Shown here piece by piece: positions 20,108 to 30,641 of a stretch of DNA of 64,000 nucleotides; position 1 is the first letter of the stretch; each line of letters opens with the position of its first letter. A model generated the notes under the pieces. It was not told where the DNA came from. It did not search any database and saw nothing but the letters and a program-made list of their open reading frames with translations. The position numbers and the translations under genes are program-made. The stretch covers positions 232,054-296,053 of the forward strand of contig NW_005201102.1 of NCBI RefSeq assembly GCF_000372725.1. The letters are read 5' to 3'. The stretch is from Emiliania huxleyi CCMP1516. Lineage: Eukaryota; Haptophyta; Isochrysidales; Noelaerhabdaceae.

Positions 20108-20433
20108 CCAGCACATGGGTAACGTGGACGGAGGGACTCGGTATCAAGATCCGTAGGCGTAGCATTCTCGCGCAAGGGCCACGCGCTCTCACAGACCGAA
20201 CGTCCTCTCAAGGGAGCACCGGCGAGTCGTTACGACCCATTCGCAAAGACAGGCGGTCATTGTACGGCCGATCTGACCGACGCGGGGAATGGGACCGGCC
20301 AATGGGCAATGGGGGCACCGCAGCGATGTTCGGGTAGAGGGTACTGGAGGGGGGATACGGGAGCGTGTCACGATCTCCGAAGGTTCGGCTCCGCAGGGAT
20401 CCCCTACCCCCAAGGAGCGGGAACCCACAGTAG
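20108..20433 (+). repeat. upstream block, copy 2 (direct repeat with 18668-19094)
   Basis: See copy 1. This copy stands directly upstream of the coiled-coil gene start at 20449 and contains extra short insertions, for example AAAGACAGG near 20244. Confidence 0.9.
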
Positions 20434-20448
20434 TGGAGCGGTCTGTAT

Positions 20449-21328
20449 ATGCCAGCGCCTCGCGCAGTCTACCGGCCTCCGGCGGCCCGCAGCGCGGCCA
20501 CCGCCGCCGGCGGCGGCGGCGGCAAGCAGGACGTGCACGACGCCGAACGCTCCGCCAACCGCGCCCGAAAGCTTGCGGCGCTCACCGGTGTCGACCGCGA
20601 CGAGGCGGCGAGGTCCGCCTCTCCGCAGCGGCGGCCTGGCGACCAGGAGCAGGCCGGCGAGCCGCCTCGGCCGGCGTCGTCGCCTCCCGATGCCGCGCCT
20701 GCTGCTGCGGCGGATGCGCCGGCCACGGCGTCCGATGCTGCCGCATCGCCAGAGGCGGCAAGTCAGGAGCCGCCGCCACCGGACCAGGCGGCTCCGGCTG
20801 CGACGGGAGGCACGGCGGACGGAGTGGGCGGCACGAAGGTCGGCAGCGGACGCCGCAGCACTCCGCAGCAGACCCGGGCGGCGGCGCGGGCAGAGAGGCC
20901 CACCTATGTCCCTCCGGCACGGGCGCGTGCGGCGGCGGCGGCGGCGGCCGAGGAGGAGAAGCGGCGCTCAGCGCTCGAGGCGGCGCGGCGCGAGGGGGCG
21001 GAGCGGCGAGCGAAAGAGCGGGCAGCCGAGGACGAGGCGCGAGGCGCGGGGGAGGGGGTCGGGCGGGGCGGGCAGGGGCGAGTGGCGCGAGGAGAGGTGG
21101 GAAGGGGAGGGGAGGAGAGGAGAGGCCCGGGCCGGCGAGAGACGGGCGACGGCTGCACGCAACCGCCTCCCTCCAGCACACCGCCACCCCCTCTCCGCCT
21201 TCTCCCGCGATCGCACGGGACCCGCCCCCCCCCACACCCACACTCCCCCCATCACCTGCATCCTCCCCACTCCCCACCGCGCAGGCGCGGGAGGCGCGCC
21301 GGCGAGCGCTCGCCGAGAGGAGAGAGAA

Positions 21329-21364
<36 letters not shown>

Positions 21365-22583
21365 AGCGGCGGCCGAGGAGGAGACACGGCTAGCGGCGCT
21401 CGAGGCGGCGCGGCGCGAGGGGGCGGAGCGGCGGGCTAAGGAGCGGGCGGGGGAGGAGTCCAAGCGCGCCGCTGCCCTCGCGCCAGTACCCTACCAAACC
21501 CGGTACCCAAACCCAATGACACGGAATAGGCGCGCCGCTGCCCTCGAGCGCGCGCGAGCGTCGCTGGAGCGGGTGAGCAGTTAGTTAGTACACAGTCGCT
21601 GGAGCGGGTGAGCAGTGCTGACCGCTGCTACTGACCTCGCACCCTCTCTCGCACCCTCTCTCGCACCCTCTCTCGCACCCTCTCTCGCACCCTCTCTCGC
21701 ACCCTCTCTCGCACCCTCTCTCGCACCCTCTCTCGCACCCTCTCTCGCACCCTCTCTCGCACCCTCTCTCGCACCCTCTCTCGCACCCTCTCTCGCACCC
21801 TCTCTCGCACCCTCTCTCGCACCCTCTCTCGCACCCTCTCTCGCACCCTCTCTCGCACCCTCTCTCGCGCCCTCTCTCGCACCCTCTCTCGCACCCTCTC
21901 TCGCGCCCTCCCCGAGCCCCGCCCTTCTCTCTCCGCAGACGCGCGCCGAGGCGGCGGAGCACGACAGGCGCAGGGCCGACGCGGCGGCGACAGCCTTCCC
22001 TCTCCTGCCCGCCGGGCCGGCGCCGTCGCGCGCGCACGGTGCGGCGATGGCGGCGGAGGCGGAGGCGGCGGAGGCGGCGGAGGCGGAGGCGGCTGAGGCG
22101 GAGGAGGCGGCGGAGGAGAAGGAGGCGGAGGCGGAGGCGGAGGCGGAGGCGGAGGCGGAGGCGGAGGCGCAGGTGAGCTTGCCTGCGGCGCCGACTCCTC
22201 CGACGCAGCGCGTCAAGCCGAAGCCAATCTCAAACTGCGGGCGCGCCGGCGGCGGGCGCGGGCGAGGTGCCGAGGAGGAGGGTGCGGAGCTGCCCCTCCC
22301 CTCGGGCGGGGTTCCGGCCCGGGCGGCGGCGGCGCCGACTGCGCAAGGTGCGTGGCTGCGTGGCAGGCCGGGCGGGGGAGGGACGGGCGACGGAGCAGAG
22401 GGGCCGGCGGCGCCGCACGAGGCGGTGGTGGCGGAGCCGCACGACCAAGAGGTGGCGAGCCGCTTCATCACCGCCAGCCTCTCGCTCGGCCGCGAGGATT
22501 CGCGGGCGACCCGTGCGGTGGCGCGCGAGAAGCGGCTGCTCGCTGAGGAGCGGAGGCGGCGAGAGGGGGGCTGCCCTTGGTGA
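20449..22583 (+). CDS. Ala/Glu/Arg-rich coiled-coil protein, 3-4 exons
   Basis: Exons 20449-21036, 21285-21572 and 21939-22583 join in frame (about 506 codons). Intron 1 starts GC, intron 2 starts GT. Exon 2 probably contains one more GC-AG intron (21464-21529, 66 bp), flanked by a 17-bp direct repeat; with it removed the protein is about 484 residues. Exons 1 and 2 carry a repeated charged helix (ARREGAERRAKERA), and exon 3 begins TRAEAAEHDRRRADAA and later has a Glu-Ala repeat. The N-terminus is Ala/Pro-rich. It looks like a long coiled-coil or microtubule-associated-type protein; no precise family is claimed. Confidence 0.55.
21464..21546 (+). repeat. 17-bp direct repeat flanking a 49-bp insert inside an exon
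   Basis: GCGCGCCGCTGCCCTCG occurs at 21464-21480 and again at 21530-21546. The intervening 49 bases end in AATAG. Removing 21464-21529 as a GC-AG intron is frame-neutral (66 bases), so both spliced and unspliced forms are readable. Confidence 0.75.
21637..21910. repeat. 12-bp minisatellite (TCTCGCACCCTC)n filling an intron
   Basis: About 23 units, almost perfect, making up most of intron 21573-21938. On the gene strand it is a long pyrimidine-rich tract leading to CTCTCCGCAG. The frames coding repeated LAPS or GARE motifs are repeat artefacts. Confidence 0.9.
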
Positions 22584-22935
22584 CACATGCGCATGCTGAG
22601 ACATGAGAGAGCATGAGCGTAGGCAGGCCTGGCCTCCCCTGTACTGTCCTTCTACACACATGCAACGTATTTTAATCGACACAAAAGACTCTCTTGACGA
22701 GCGAGTACGAACGTCGACCGCGTCCGGCCTGATGGTGAGGGGCTGAGCCGCGCTGCGCGCGCGTTTTGGCGGCGCAGGCCGCGGGCGAGGTGGGGGGGAT
22801 TCGCCCCCGCAAGCCGCATGCGAGTACGTGTCCTGTTGAGAGGGGGGCTCTGAGGAAGGAGAGGAAGCTTCGAGTGAGCGTTCGAGAGGGGTGTATTGCA
22901 CAACAGCGAATAGCGCCGGCCGCCTCCCGTGCGCC
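22584..22935. other. intergenic, convergent 3' flanks
   Basis: No gene seen between the coiled-coil gene and the chitinase gene. Confidence 0.4.
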
Positions 22936-25900
22936 TCACGAGAGGAGCAGGGAGCGGCGGCGCGTCGGCAGCAGCGGGCTCAGCACGCCCCAGATGTGCT
23001 TGAAGTTCAGGCGCCGCTCTTCCCAGGCGTGGATCTCGCCGTTGCCGCACGGATCGGCGCCGCCGACGCCCTCGAACGGCGCGTCGTGGCAGCCGCGGTT
23101 GACGACGCCGGACGCAAAGTCGACGAGGCTGTGGTCGCTCGGGTCCATCCCGTTGTCCACCCAGGCCTGGAGGACGTCGAGGTACCTTTCGCCGCGCACG
23201 TCGTACGGCTGCACGTCGTTCAGCCAGTAGAAGAGGCCCGAGAACCAGCGCAGCTCCGGGTACTCGGGCTGGCAGATCGCGCCCGGGTTGGCGCAAAAGT
23301 CGACGTCGGGGAAGAGGGCGTCCTTGCCGCGCTGCGCCGCCTTCTTGCCCGCAAAGTAGTTGAGCTTGCCAAAGTTGCACACGCCGGTCGTCTGGATGGC
23401 GCCGCGGCCCCACCAGCAGCACCCCTCCACGTCGGTCCGCGCCTCGCTGCCGACGTTCAGCTCGGGCAGGGCGGAGTTCTCGCAGCCGCCCGCGCAGCTC
23501 TGCCAGGAGCCGGCGCGCTGGTTGTCCTTGTCGAGGCAGCAGGTTCCGGACAGCAGGCAGTCCTCGCCCGTGCCCTGGTCGACGGAGCCAACCACGTACG
23601 ACGGGTAGTCGGGCGCGCTGGCCAGCACCTCTGGCGGCACGCTCGCGGTGGACGCCGCCGGGCCAAAGTGAATACTGCCGCGCGCCATGCTCCCGAACGG
23701 CGCCGCCCACTCTTCGGCCTGGTTCCAGCTGGTCCCTTGGGTGGGGCACCATCCAGACACGTCCCACTTTGGCGCGTCTCGCACGAGCGACCGTGGCGCG
23801 CAGAAGAGGGGCGGCGGCGCGCCGTACCACTGCGCCGACGTCTGCGCCACCACCACCATCTCGAGGTCGACGGCGCACTGGACCTCCTCGGGCGGGACTG
23901 TCTCGCCCGTCTCGGGGTCGAGCACGCCGCCGGCGGGGCAGCTGTAGCTCTGGTAGCTCTGGCCGAGCTGGCCGCACGCCGCCGAGGCGGGGTAGATCTC
24001 GCCCGGCGAGCCGCCCTTGGCGCTCACCATGTCGAGGGCGCTCTGCTCGCTCCAGTTGTTCTCGTCGCAGGCGTCGTACTGGATCGTCTCCTGCATGGTC
24101 TGCGCCAGGAAGGCGGCGAGGTTGGCGAGGCCGACGGCGTACTCGCTCGAGCCGGCGGCGCCGGAGATGAAGGTGCGCCCCGCCACGCCGCGCGTGGCCA
24201 TCTTCTCGAGCGCGCCGACCATGTCGGCCCAAAAGTACTGCTCGCTGTCCTCCCAGCAGGCGCCCGCCGGCGACTCGATGTTGCAGCTCGCCTGCGCCGT
24301 CGTCTGGAGCTTGCGGAACGTGTACGCCGTCGTGGAGCGGAGGGCTTGCACGAGCGCCGAGGCGGCGCCGCCGTCGTTGCCATCGCCGGGCGACGGTGTC
24401 GGCGCCGGAGATGGGGAGGGCGATGGCGATGGCGATGGCGATGGCGATGGCGAGGGCGAGGGCGAGGGCGAGGGCGAGGGCGAGGGCGAGGGCGACGGCG
24501 ACGGCGCGGGAGCGGTGCCGCCGGTGAGCTTGCTCAGGTAGCCCTGGTAGTTGGCCCTGCGCACCGCCGCGCCGGAGCCCGTCCAAGTGCCGGGGTAGGG
24601 CGCGCTGCAGCCGCTCTTGATGCAGTTCATCGCCGTGTCGATGCGGTGGTCCTGAAGGTAGTAGGGCGAGACGCTCATCATCCAGTAGGCGAGCGAGCCC
24701 GCCCAGAAGGTCTGGCCGTCGGTGCAGATCGAGTCGGGGTCGGCGCAGATGTCGATCTCGAGCCCAATCTCACGGAGCAAGGTGTTCGCCTTGGCGTAGT
24801 TGCAGTTCCAGGTCAGCTGTAGCGCGCCCTTGCCGTACCAGCAGCTGTCGCCGCTGTGCGGCCGCCCGTCCCAGTCGACGCACGTCACCTGCCCCGACGT
24901 GCCGCACGCGTCGGCGGGTAGCGAGCCCGTCTTGTCGAAGCTGTCCGCGGTCGGCACCGGCACTTGATAGCACGTCCCCCAGAGGGCGTCGCGGTAGTCC
25001 TCCGCGTTGCCGCCCGAGCAGACGCCCTGGCACGGGTTGATGTACTCCTCGCAGGCCACGAAGTCTGCCGACTCCTGCGCGGCGTTGCCGAGGAAGGCGG
25101 CGAGCGTGAGGAGGTTGTTGCCGGCGTCGGCCTCCGCAAGGAAGGGGATGGCGGAGAAGCGGCCGTTCCACGCAACGACGACCTCGCAGAGGTCCTCCCA
25201 CGTCGCTCGGGTCGACCCGAGGAGCAGATCCGTGTCCGGATCGAGCCCTTGCTCTTGGATGGCCGCGTGGATGCTCAGGCCGCTGCAGGCCGAGGACCCG
25301 GGGGAAGACGCGGGGGAGGGGCTGGGAGACGTGGACGGGCTAGGGGAGGGAGACGGCGACGGCGAGGGGCTGGGAGAGGGAGACGGCGACGGTGAGGGCG
25401 AGGGGCTTGGTCCCGGCCCGCCGCCCGGGCACTGCCACTTTGCCGGATCGATTGTGCACTGAAAGCACGCGCTCGACCCGCCGGGGCAGCCCGGGCAGAC
25501 TTCCGACCACGTGCCGCAAACGGCGGGACCGGTCGGCGAGGGCGAGGGCGACGGCGACGGGGACGGGGATGGGGACGGAGACGGAGACGGGCTCGGCGAG
25601 GGCGACGGAGATGGCGAGCTGTCTCCGCCGCCTCCACTCCCGCCGCCGCACCGGCAGCAATTTTCGCCGATGACGTCGTGGTCGCAGTAGCCGCACATCG
25701 TTTCAAAGGGCCACCCGGGGCAGCTCGACTCGCCAAGGGCGGCACAAGTGGTTGATGCCCAGCCTCCGGTCAGCGGCATGTCAACGCACTGCCCCCCGCC
25801 GTTGCCCGCCGGTGGCGGCGAGGGCGGCGAGGGCGGCGGCGGTGGCGAGGGCGGCGGCGGCGGAGGGTCGGTCATAGCGCCGGTCGGCGGCTTGGGCGAC

Positions 25901-26353
25901 GGCGGCGGAGGCGAGGGCGACGGTGAGGTCGAGGGCGAGGGCGGCGGTGAGGGCGACGACGCAGAGAAGGTGCAGCTCGCGATCGAGTCGGCGCCGCCGC
26001 AGGCCGAGCATGCACACGAGCACTCGTGCTTGAGCATGCCGCCCGGGTACTCCGGAGCCTCGGCGTCGCACGTGGGCGTCGCGGTACACGAGGCGCCGCA
26101 CCAGGCGTCGCACTTTGCCTGGAAGGCGCCGCACGCCTCCCGCTCCACCGAGCAGCTCAGCTCTTCAGTCGGGCCGCAGCCGGCGGCGGGGCCTCCGCTG
26201 CACTCGGGCGTGGCCCCGCAGTAGACGGTCTCGGCGCACCAAGACTGCCCGTCGCAGGCACCGCTGCCGTGGGCATCGCAATCGGCCCCAGTGTTGCACG
26301 GCACACACTCTCCGCCCCTCCAGTCGTTCCGGCACCAGCCAATGTAGCCGCCA

Positions 26354-26420
<67 letters not shown>

Positions 26421-27466
26421 TGTCAGCTGGCCCGGGGAGGTCGCAGCCGACGTCGCCGGTGTAGCTCTCCGGCTTGATCTCGACGTCTGCGCAGTTCCAG
26501 AAGGCCTCCGGGTAGGCGTCGTTCGAGTTGCCAGTCTGGTAGTACCTACCGGACGGCGCAAGGAAGGTCAAGAGACGGTTCCACCTGGGGAGGGGAGCCT
26601 CGGCGACGCACCACTGCAGCGTGCACCGCTCGCACTCGATGCCGGGCGGGACCTTGAGCACGACGGTGTACAGGCCCGTCGGTGCGCCCGGCTCGCCCAC
26701 GTTGGACGAGGTCTCAATCACGTAGCGGTCCTTGTTGGCGGCGGGCGGGCTGCAGGCGCCGCCCCCGTTGCAGCACGAGCCGTGCGGCCACTTTGTGTTT
26801 CGCGTGGTGGAGGTCGGGTCGCTGTGTCCGCCAGTCGTGGCGCACTTGACGCTGCCGTGCACGCCGGCGTAGTTGGTCACCAGATCGAAGTCGACCGTGC
26901 TCTCGTCAATCTCGAGGACGTGCTCGTTGAGCATGTCCTGTGTGATGGGCGAGGCCTCGTCGGCGCCGCCGTCGGCCGGGACCGCCAATCGGAACTCGAA
27001 CCAGCCCTTGTGGTAGGCGGTGATGTCGATGGTGACCTCCATCGTGCCTCCGCTCTTGAAGGTGCCACGGGCCTGCAGACGGAGGGCGGGCGTCGTCAGA
27101 AAAGGGTGGTGTGTAAAGGTGTGTGGGCGAGGGCGAGCGGCGAGCCTTGGTCGGGCCAAAGGGCGACCCAGCCGAGAAGCTGTTGGCGAGCGTGCCACCG
27201 CAGAGGTCGTGCGAGTTGGGAGCGGCGTGTGCTTCGTTCCTGCCGCCGCCGCTGAGGGAGGCTGCATTGCCCACACCGGCAGCGTAGGTCGAGCCAGCCA
27301 TGCCCATCCAACTCGTCCACGTCTGGCCGGCGATGGGCTCGTCGCGACGCTGGCGCGGAGCCGGACATGTTAGGTAGCCATGTCCGTGGACGGAGGCGAG
27401 CGAAAGGAGGAGGAGCGAGGAGATGCGTGACATCGAGGACAGCGAGGCCGAGGAGAGGCGTGACAT
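22936..27466 (-). CDS. secreted modular enzyme: LPMO plus two GH19 chitinase domains
   Basis: Two exons, 27466-27146 and 27072-22936 (73-bp GC-AG intron), 1,485 codons. A signal peptide ends SLASVHG; the next residues HGYLTCPAPRQRRDE put a His first in the mature protein, as lytic polysaccharide monooxygenases (PF03067-like) need for copper binding. The LPMO fold runs to about residue 320 (CTLQWCVAEA near its end), then a poly-Gly linker, a Cys-rich module, a small Cys module and Ser-Pro linkers. GH19 domain I (about 700-950) has AAFLGNAAQES and GKGALQLTWNCNYAKA; GH19 domain II (about 1010-1480) has AAFLAQTMQET and WGRGAIQTTGVCNF. Both carry the expected Glu. The enzyme should oxidise and hydrolyse chitin outside the cell. 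An alternative start lies at 27433. Confidence 0.9.
26352..26420. repeat. (GCC)n array coding the poly-Gly linker
   Basis: An almost pure triplet array inside the chitinase gene; on the coding strand it gives a run of more than 20 Gly between the LPMO and Cys-rich modules. Confidence 0.85.
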
Positions 27467-27483
27467 CGAGGACAGCGAAGCCG
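27425..27483. repeat. tandem duplication at the start of the chitinase gene
   Basis: GCGTGACATCGAGGACAGCG occurs twice, 33 bases apart, so the gene has two in-frame ATGs (27466 and 27433) each followed by Ser-Arg and a Ser-rich leader. Confidence 0.7.
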
Positions 27484-27606
27484 CCGAGCCCTCACGTGCT
27501 TGCTCTTTGGCGATATCCTTTGCGCGCGAACTGTGTCGCGCTCGGAATTTGTCTTCATTCCTTCTTTTTTCGATTTGAACGGAGGACGTGCTCGACAGTT
27601 CCCACA

Positions 27607-27833
27607 AGAGTTTCGGCTTCTCGCCCACCGCCGTTCTCAAGCTGCGCCGCCTCGCGCGCAAAGTCGCGCGCGGCAGCGTCGACCGCACGGCCTACTCGCC
27701 CAAGTACTCGCTCTCTTTTATGTCCCACCATGCAGAGCGCATCTCTCTCTCTGTTGTGCGAGGCGTGAACCGCGCCATTCGCTCTCACCTGGCAACCCTG
27801 TCTGCACGTCTCGCGCGCGCGTGAACAGGGCTA
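27607..27833 (+). repeat. copy of the 3' end of the 19109-19858 gene
   Basis: More than 220 bases are nearly identical to about 19647-19870, including the stop codon. The copy lacks the 5' part of the gene and is therefore a truncated pseudogene. Confidence 0.9.
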
Positions 27834-28011
27834 AGAATCTCTCTCTCCAACGCGACAAAACAATCTCTCTCTCCCAACGCGGGAAGAAGAGATTCTCTCT
27901 CTCTCCAATGCGGTATGGGTGGACGCAAGACGGGCGGTGACGGTCACACAGGAGCGACACACAGAACCACAAGACAAGACACTCAGCCAACGTGGCTGCC
28001 ACACATCCTGA

Positions 28012-28130
28012 GAGAGAGAGATTTTTAGCAATACCAAACAACTCTAACACTCACACGTAATTTGGGGCCTGGAGCCCTGTTCACGCGCGCGCGAGACGTG
28101 CAGACAGGGTTGCCAGGTGAGAGCGAACAC
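28012..28130 (-). repeat. inverted partial copy of the 19.8-19.9 kb segment
   Basis: Reverse complement of about 19808-19930, overlapping in content with the direct copy at 27775-27833. The two copies here form a spaced inverted repeat. Confidence 0.85.
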
Positions 28131-28409
28131 ATCCTGAGCGAACTTCCCTAGTTACTCGAGTAGTCACCCGCGGCCGGACTCCATCCGTCTGGGCACGGGT
28201 CTGGGATATGTCGCTGTGGCGATCACTCGACGGACCGCTGCGACACCTCTCCATCATGTCGTCCCTAGCGTCGTATTCTGTTTGAAAAAATCTTTTCCTT
28301 CCTGGAAGTTTCCGTCGGCTCAGGCCTAGGCGATCGGGACGCTGCCTTCCTCCAACATGCCGGCCCTCGCTCTGCTCGCCGGCCTGTCCAGCACTCCGCC
28401 GCCTACCAG

Positions 28410-28859
28410 AACGTCCTCGGCGGTGAGCTGGAGCGCTGCTCGGGCGCCGGGATGGCGCTCACCGGCTTAACCCGCATCGGCAAATGCGTTGACCGGAACG
28501 ACGACGCCGGGAGCCACCACGTGTGCATCGACATGAAGAGCAACGTCGGCGGGAACTTTTGCGAGGTGACGGGGCAGCCAAACTGGTGTGGGTCGCAGAT
28601 GTCGTGCGACGGAGCACCCGCCGACGATTGCCCCGTCGAGCACTGGTGCGTCTGCCAGTGGGCGTTCGCGTCTTACATCGAGCGGGCGGGTGGCTGCGAC
28701 AAGATCCAAAAGGTGGTGTGCGAGGCGACCAACATGGTCGCACTGAAGCACTACCGCGAACAGGCGGCGCACAGCCCGCACATCAAGAGCGCGCTCCAGT
28801 GCCTCGAGGAGAAGTGCGGCCTCGAGAAGGCCGCGCCTTCGATCGGCGCAGTGGTGTAG
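28410..28859 (+). CDS. DUF2237-like protein
   Basis: The coding match starts at NVLGGELERC (28410) and continues TGLTRIGKCVDRNDDAGSHH, VCIDM, HWCVCQWAFASY and VCEATNMVAL, which follow the order of conserved blocks in DUF2237 (an N-LG--L--C start, a D-G-H-VC block, a D-WC-C block and a final AT-H/N-A-L block). Function of that domain is unknown. The frame is open upstream without a Met. A signal-peptide-like ATG at 28357 (MPALALLAGLSS) lies one base out of frame, so either a short intron or a one-base sequence error may separate them. The first in-frame Met is at 28452. Confidence 0.6.
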   Translation, partial: NVLGGELERCSGAGMALTGLTRIGKCVDRNDDAGSHHVCIDMKSNVGGNFCEVTGQPNWCGSQMSCDGAPADDCPVEHWCVCQWAFASYIERAGGCDKIQKVVCEATNMVALKHYREQAAHSPHIKSALQCLEEKCGLEKAAPSIGAVV

Positions 28860-29042
28860 GCGTTGCGCTCTTGTGTGTGTGCGTGCCGGGAGTGTGTCTT
28901 CTATGTGTTGTGGTCCCCTCCTCTTTTGACTGCGGTAGTAGGGGTAACGCTTTAGCGGTGGGACACGGTCTGCGGTCTCTCTCCTCACTCAGTGTACGGC
29001 TTTACAGTGACACCAGTGTAACTCCGCCCAATACCGCAACGT

Positions 29043-30208
29043 CTACAAGGACGTGAGTCGTGACTGGCGATGCTGTGGCCCAATAGTCGACACAGCGACG
29101 ACGCGCTGCCCAGCGAAGGCCTCAATCTTCTTGGGCAGCAGCTGCCACTGCGTGTCGCCGTGGCCCAGCCGGCCTGAGTCTCCACAGCCCCAGACGGCGG
29201 TGATGGCGAGGCTGTGGTACTCTCCAGCCGAGACAGCGACGGCGCGCTGGCCAGCAAAGGCCTCGATCTTACTCGGCTGCCACTGCTCCTGCCGGTCGCC
29301 GTGGCCCAGCTGGCCGTCGTCTCCATAGCCCCAGCTCCAGACAGCGCCGTCGGCGGTGATGGCGAGGCTGTGCGCCCACCCAGCCGACACAGCGACGATG
29401 CGCTGGCCAGTAAAGGCCTCGACCTGCTTGGGTAGGTGCTGGGACTGCGTGTCGCCGTGGCCCAGTGGCCCCATTCCAGACAACGGTGATGGCGAGGTTG
29501 TGGCTAGTTGCGGCCGACGACACAGCAATGACGCGCTGGCCAGCAAAGGCGTCGATCTTCTTGGGCTGCCACTGGTCCTCGTCGCCGTGTCCCAGCCTGC
29601 CCTGGCAGCCGCTGCCCCAGGACCAAAGGGCGCCGTCCGCGGAGAGAGCGAGGCTGAAGTATCGTGACGCCGCCACACCAATCGCGCGCTCGCCTCCCGA
29701 GCGATGGGAGACGGGTCGGCGTCTTCAGCTGCAGCACGCCCTCGCCGTGGCCGAGAAGGCCTGGAAACTCCTCCTCTCCGTCGTCCTCCTCCCCCTCCTC
29801 TCCCGCGCCGCACGACGAGAGCCGCCCCTCGCAGTCGATGAAGACGCTGTGGCTTTCGCCTGCCGCCGCCCTCGCCGGCGGGTTGGACTCGCACAGCAGC
29901 GCAGCGAAGCACAGCCACCGCACGGCGCAGCTCTCGCCCCCTGGCTGCGCCAGCAGCTCGTAGCCGCGCTCTCGCGCCCACAAGCGGATGCCCTCTAGCG
30001 CGAGCGAGGCGTGGAAGAGCAGCGAGACGGCCGCGACGCGAGCGATGTCGGCGGGGCTGTAGAAGCGGGAGACGACGCGCACGAGGAGCTCCGTGGGGAG
30101 GTCGAGGAGGCGGAGGCGGGAGCGCGGCGGCGCGTCTGGCGAGGGCGCGGCGGTGGCGGAGGCGGCGCGGCGGCGCGAGCGGCGCGAGCGGCGCGACGGG
30201 GTGGACAT
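29043..30208 (-). pseudogene. F-box/RCC1-repeat gene, frameshifted copy
   Basis: The ATG at 30208 opens a Ser/Arg-rich start and an F-box (LLDLPTELLVRVVSRFYSPADI...) very like the intact gene at 31717. After LKTPTRLPS the frame breaks, and the RCC1-type repeats (LWSWGSGCQGRLGHGDEDQ, VWSWGYGDDGQLGHGDRQ) continue in other frames, with short deletions where a blade start is lost (LAITVVWNG in place of LAITADGAVWSWG). At least three frame breaks or deletions are needed, so this is best read as a decayed duplicate. It lies head to head with the intact copy. Confidence 0.75.
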
Positions 30209-30544
30209 CGCGAGGAAAAGAATTGAGTGCGACGTTTTTCTCTGTTTTCTTTCTTTCCTCCCATCCCTCCCTTGGCTTGTCCGTTTTCTTTCTTTGTTTT
30301 CTTTCTTTTTTGGGTCGCTTCCGCTCACGAAGTCCCCCTGTGGACCGACCCTCTCTCCGACCCTCCGATTTCATGAGAAGAGAAGAAAGGGAGAAGTGCA
30401 GAGAGAGATTTTAGAAAACCAACAAGAAAGCCCAAATCACTGGACGAGTCGTGATTTCTTGAAGTGCTGAAGTGAATTGGACACTGGATGGAGCACTACC
30501 ACTAGACGCGGCACAACAGTCCACAGACGGGGCACAAACGCCAC

Positions 30545-30641
30545 GGTACCACGGGGGGCACGTAGCAGTAACGCACGTAGCAGTAGGGGTCTAGGAAACA
30601 ACGGTCCGCCACATAAAATGCGAATAAAAAATCCCTTGACT
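30545..30641 (+). repeat. dispersed repeat, direct copy at 33419-33522
   Basis: About 97 bases starting GTACCACGGGGGGCACGTAG, including an internal GTAGCAGTA pair and an ATAAAATGCGAATAAAA end, are nearly identical to 33419-33522. The two copies bracket the intact F-box/RCC1 gene. Confidence 0.9.

Larger units (their letters stand above)
27467..28409. other. intergenic repeat-rich region
   Basis: Upstream of the chitinase gene. Apart from the two copied segments it holds several CTCTCTCTC and GAGAGAGAG tracts, and at 27914-27960 a GTATGGGTGGACGC...CACACAGGAGCGACACAC element that also occurs at 62654-62700 and, in part, at 34292-34310. Confidence 0.5.

Noticed and set aside
20449..21393. Exon 1 frame of the coiled-coil gene continued to 21393
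   Set aside because: After 21036 the composition turns to Gly/Arg low complexity and then Pro/His; a GC-AG intron to 21285 restores the charged-helix pattern in the correct frame.
21581..22594. Frames coding long runs of GARE, RVRE or LAPS repeats
   Set aside because: They are translations of the 12-bp minisatellite in an intron; the gene frame is on the plus strand with exons on both sides.
26157..27255. Plus-strand frames across the chitinase gene
   Set aside because: Shadows of the SPSP and Gly linkers; no domain and no start context.
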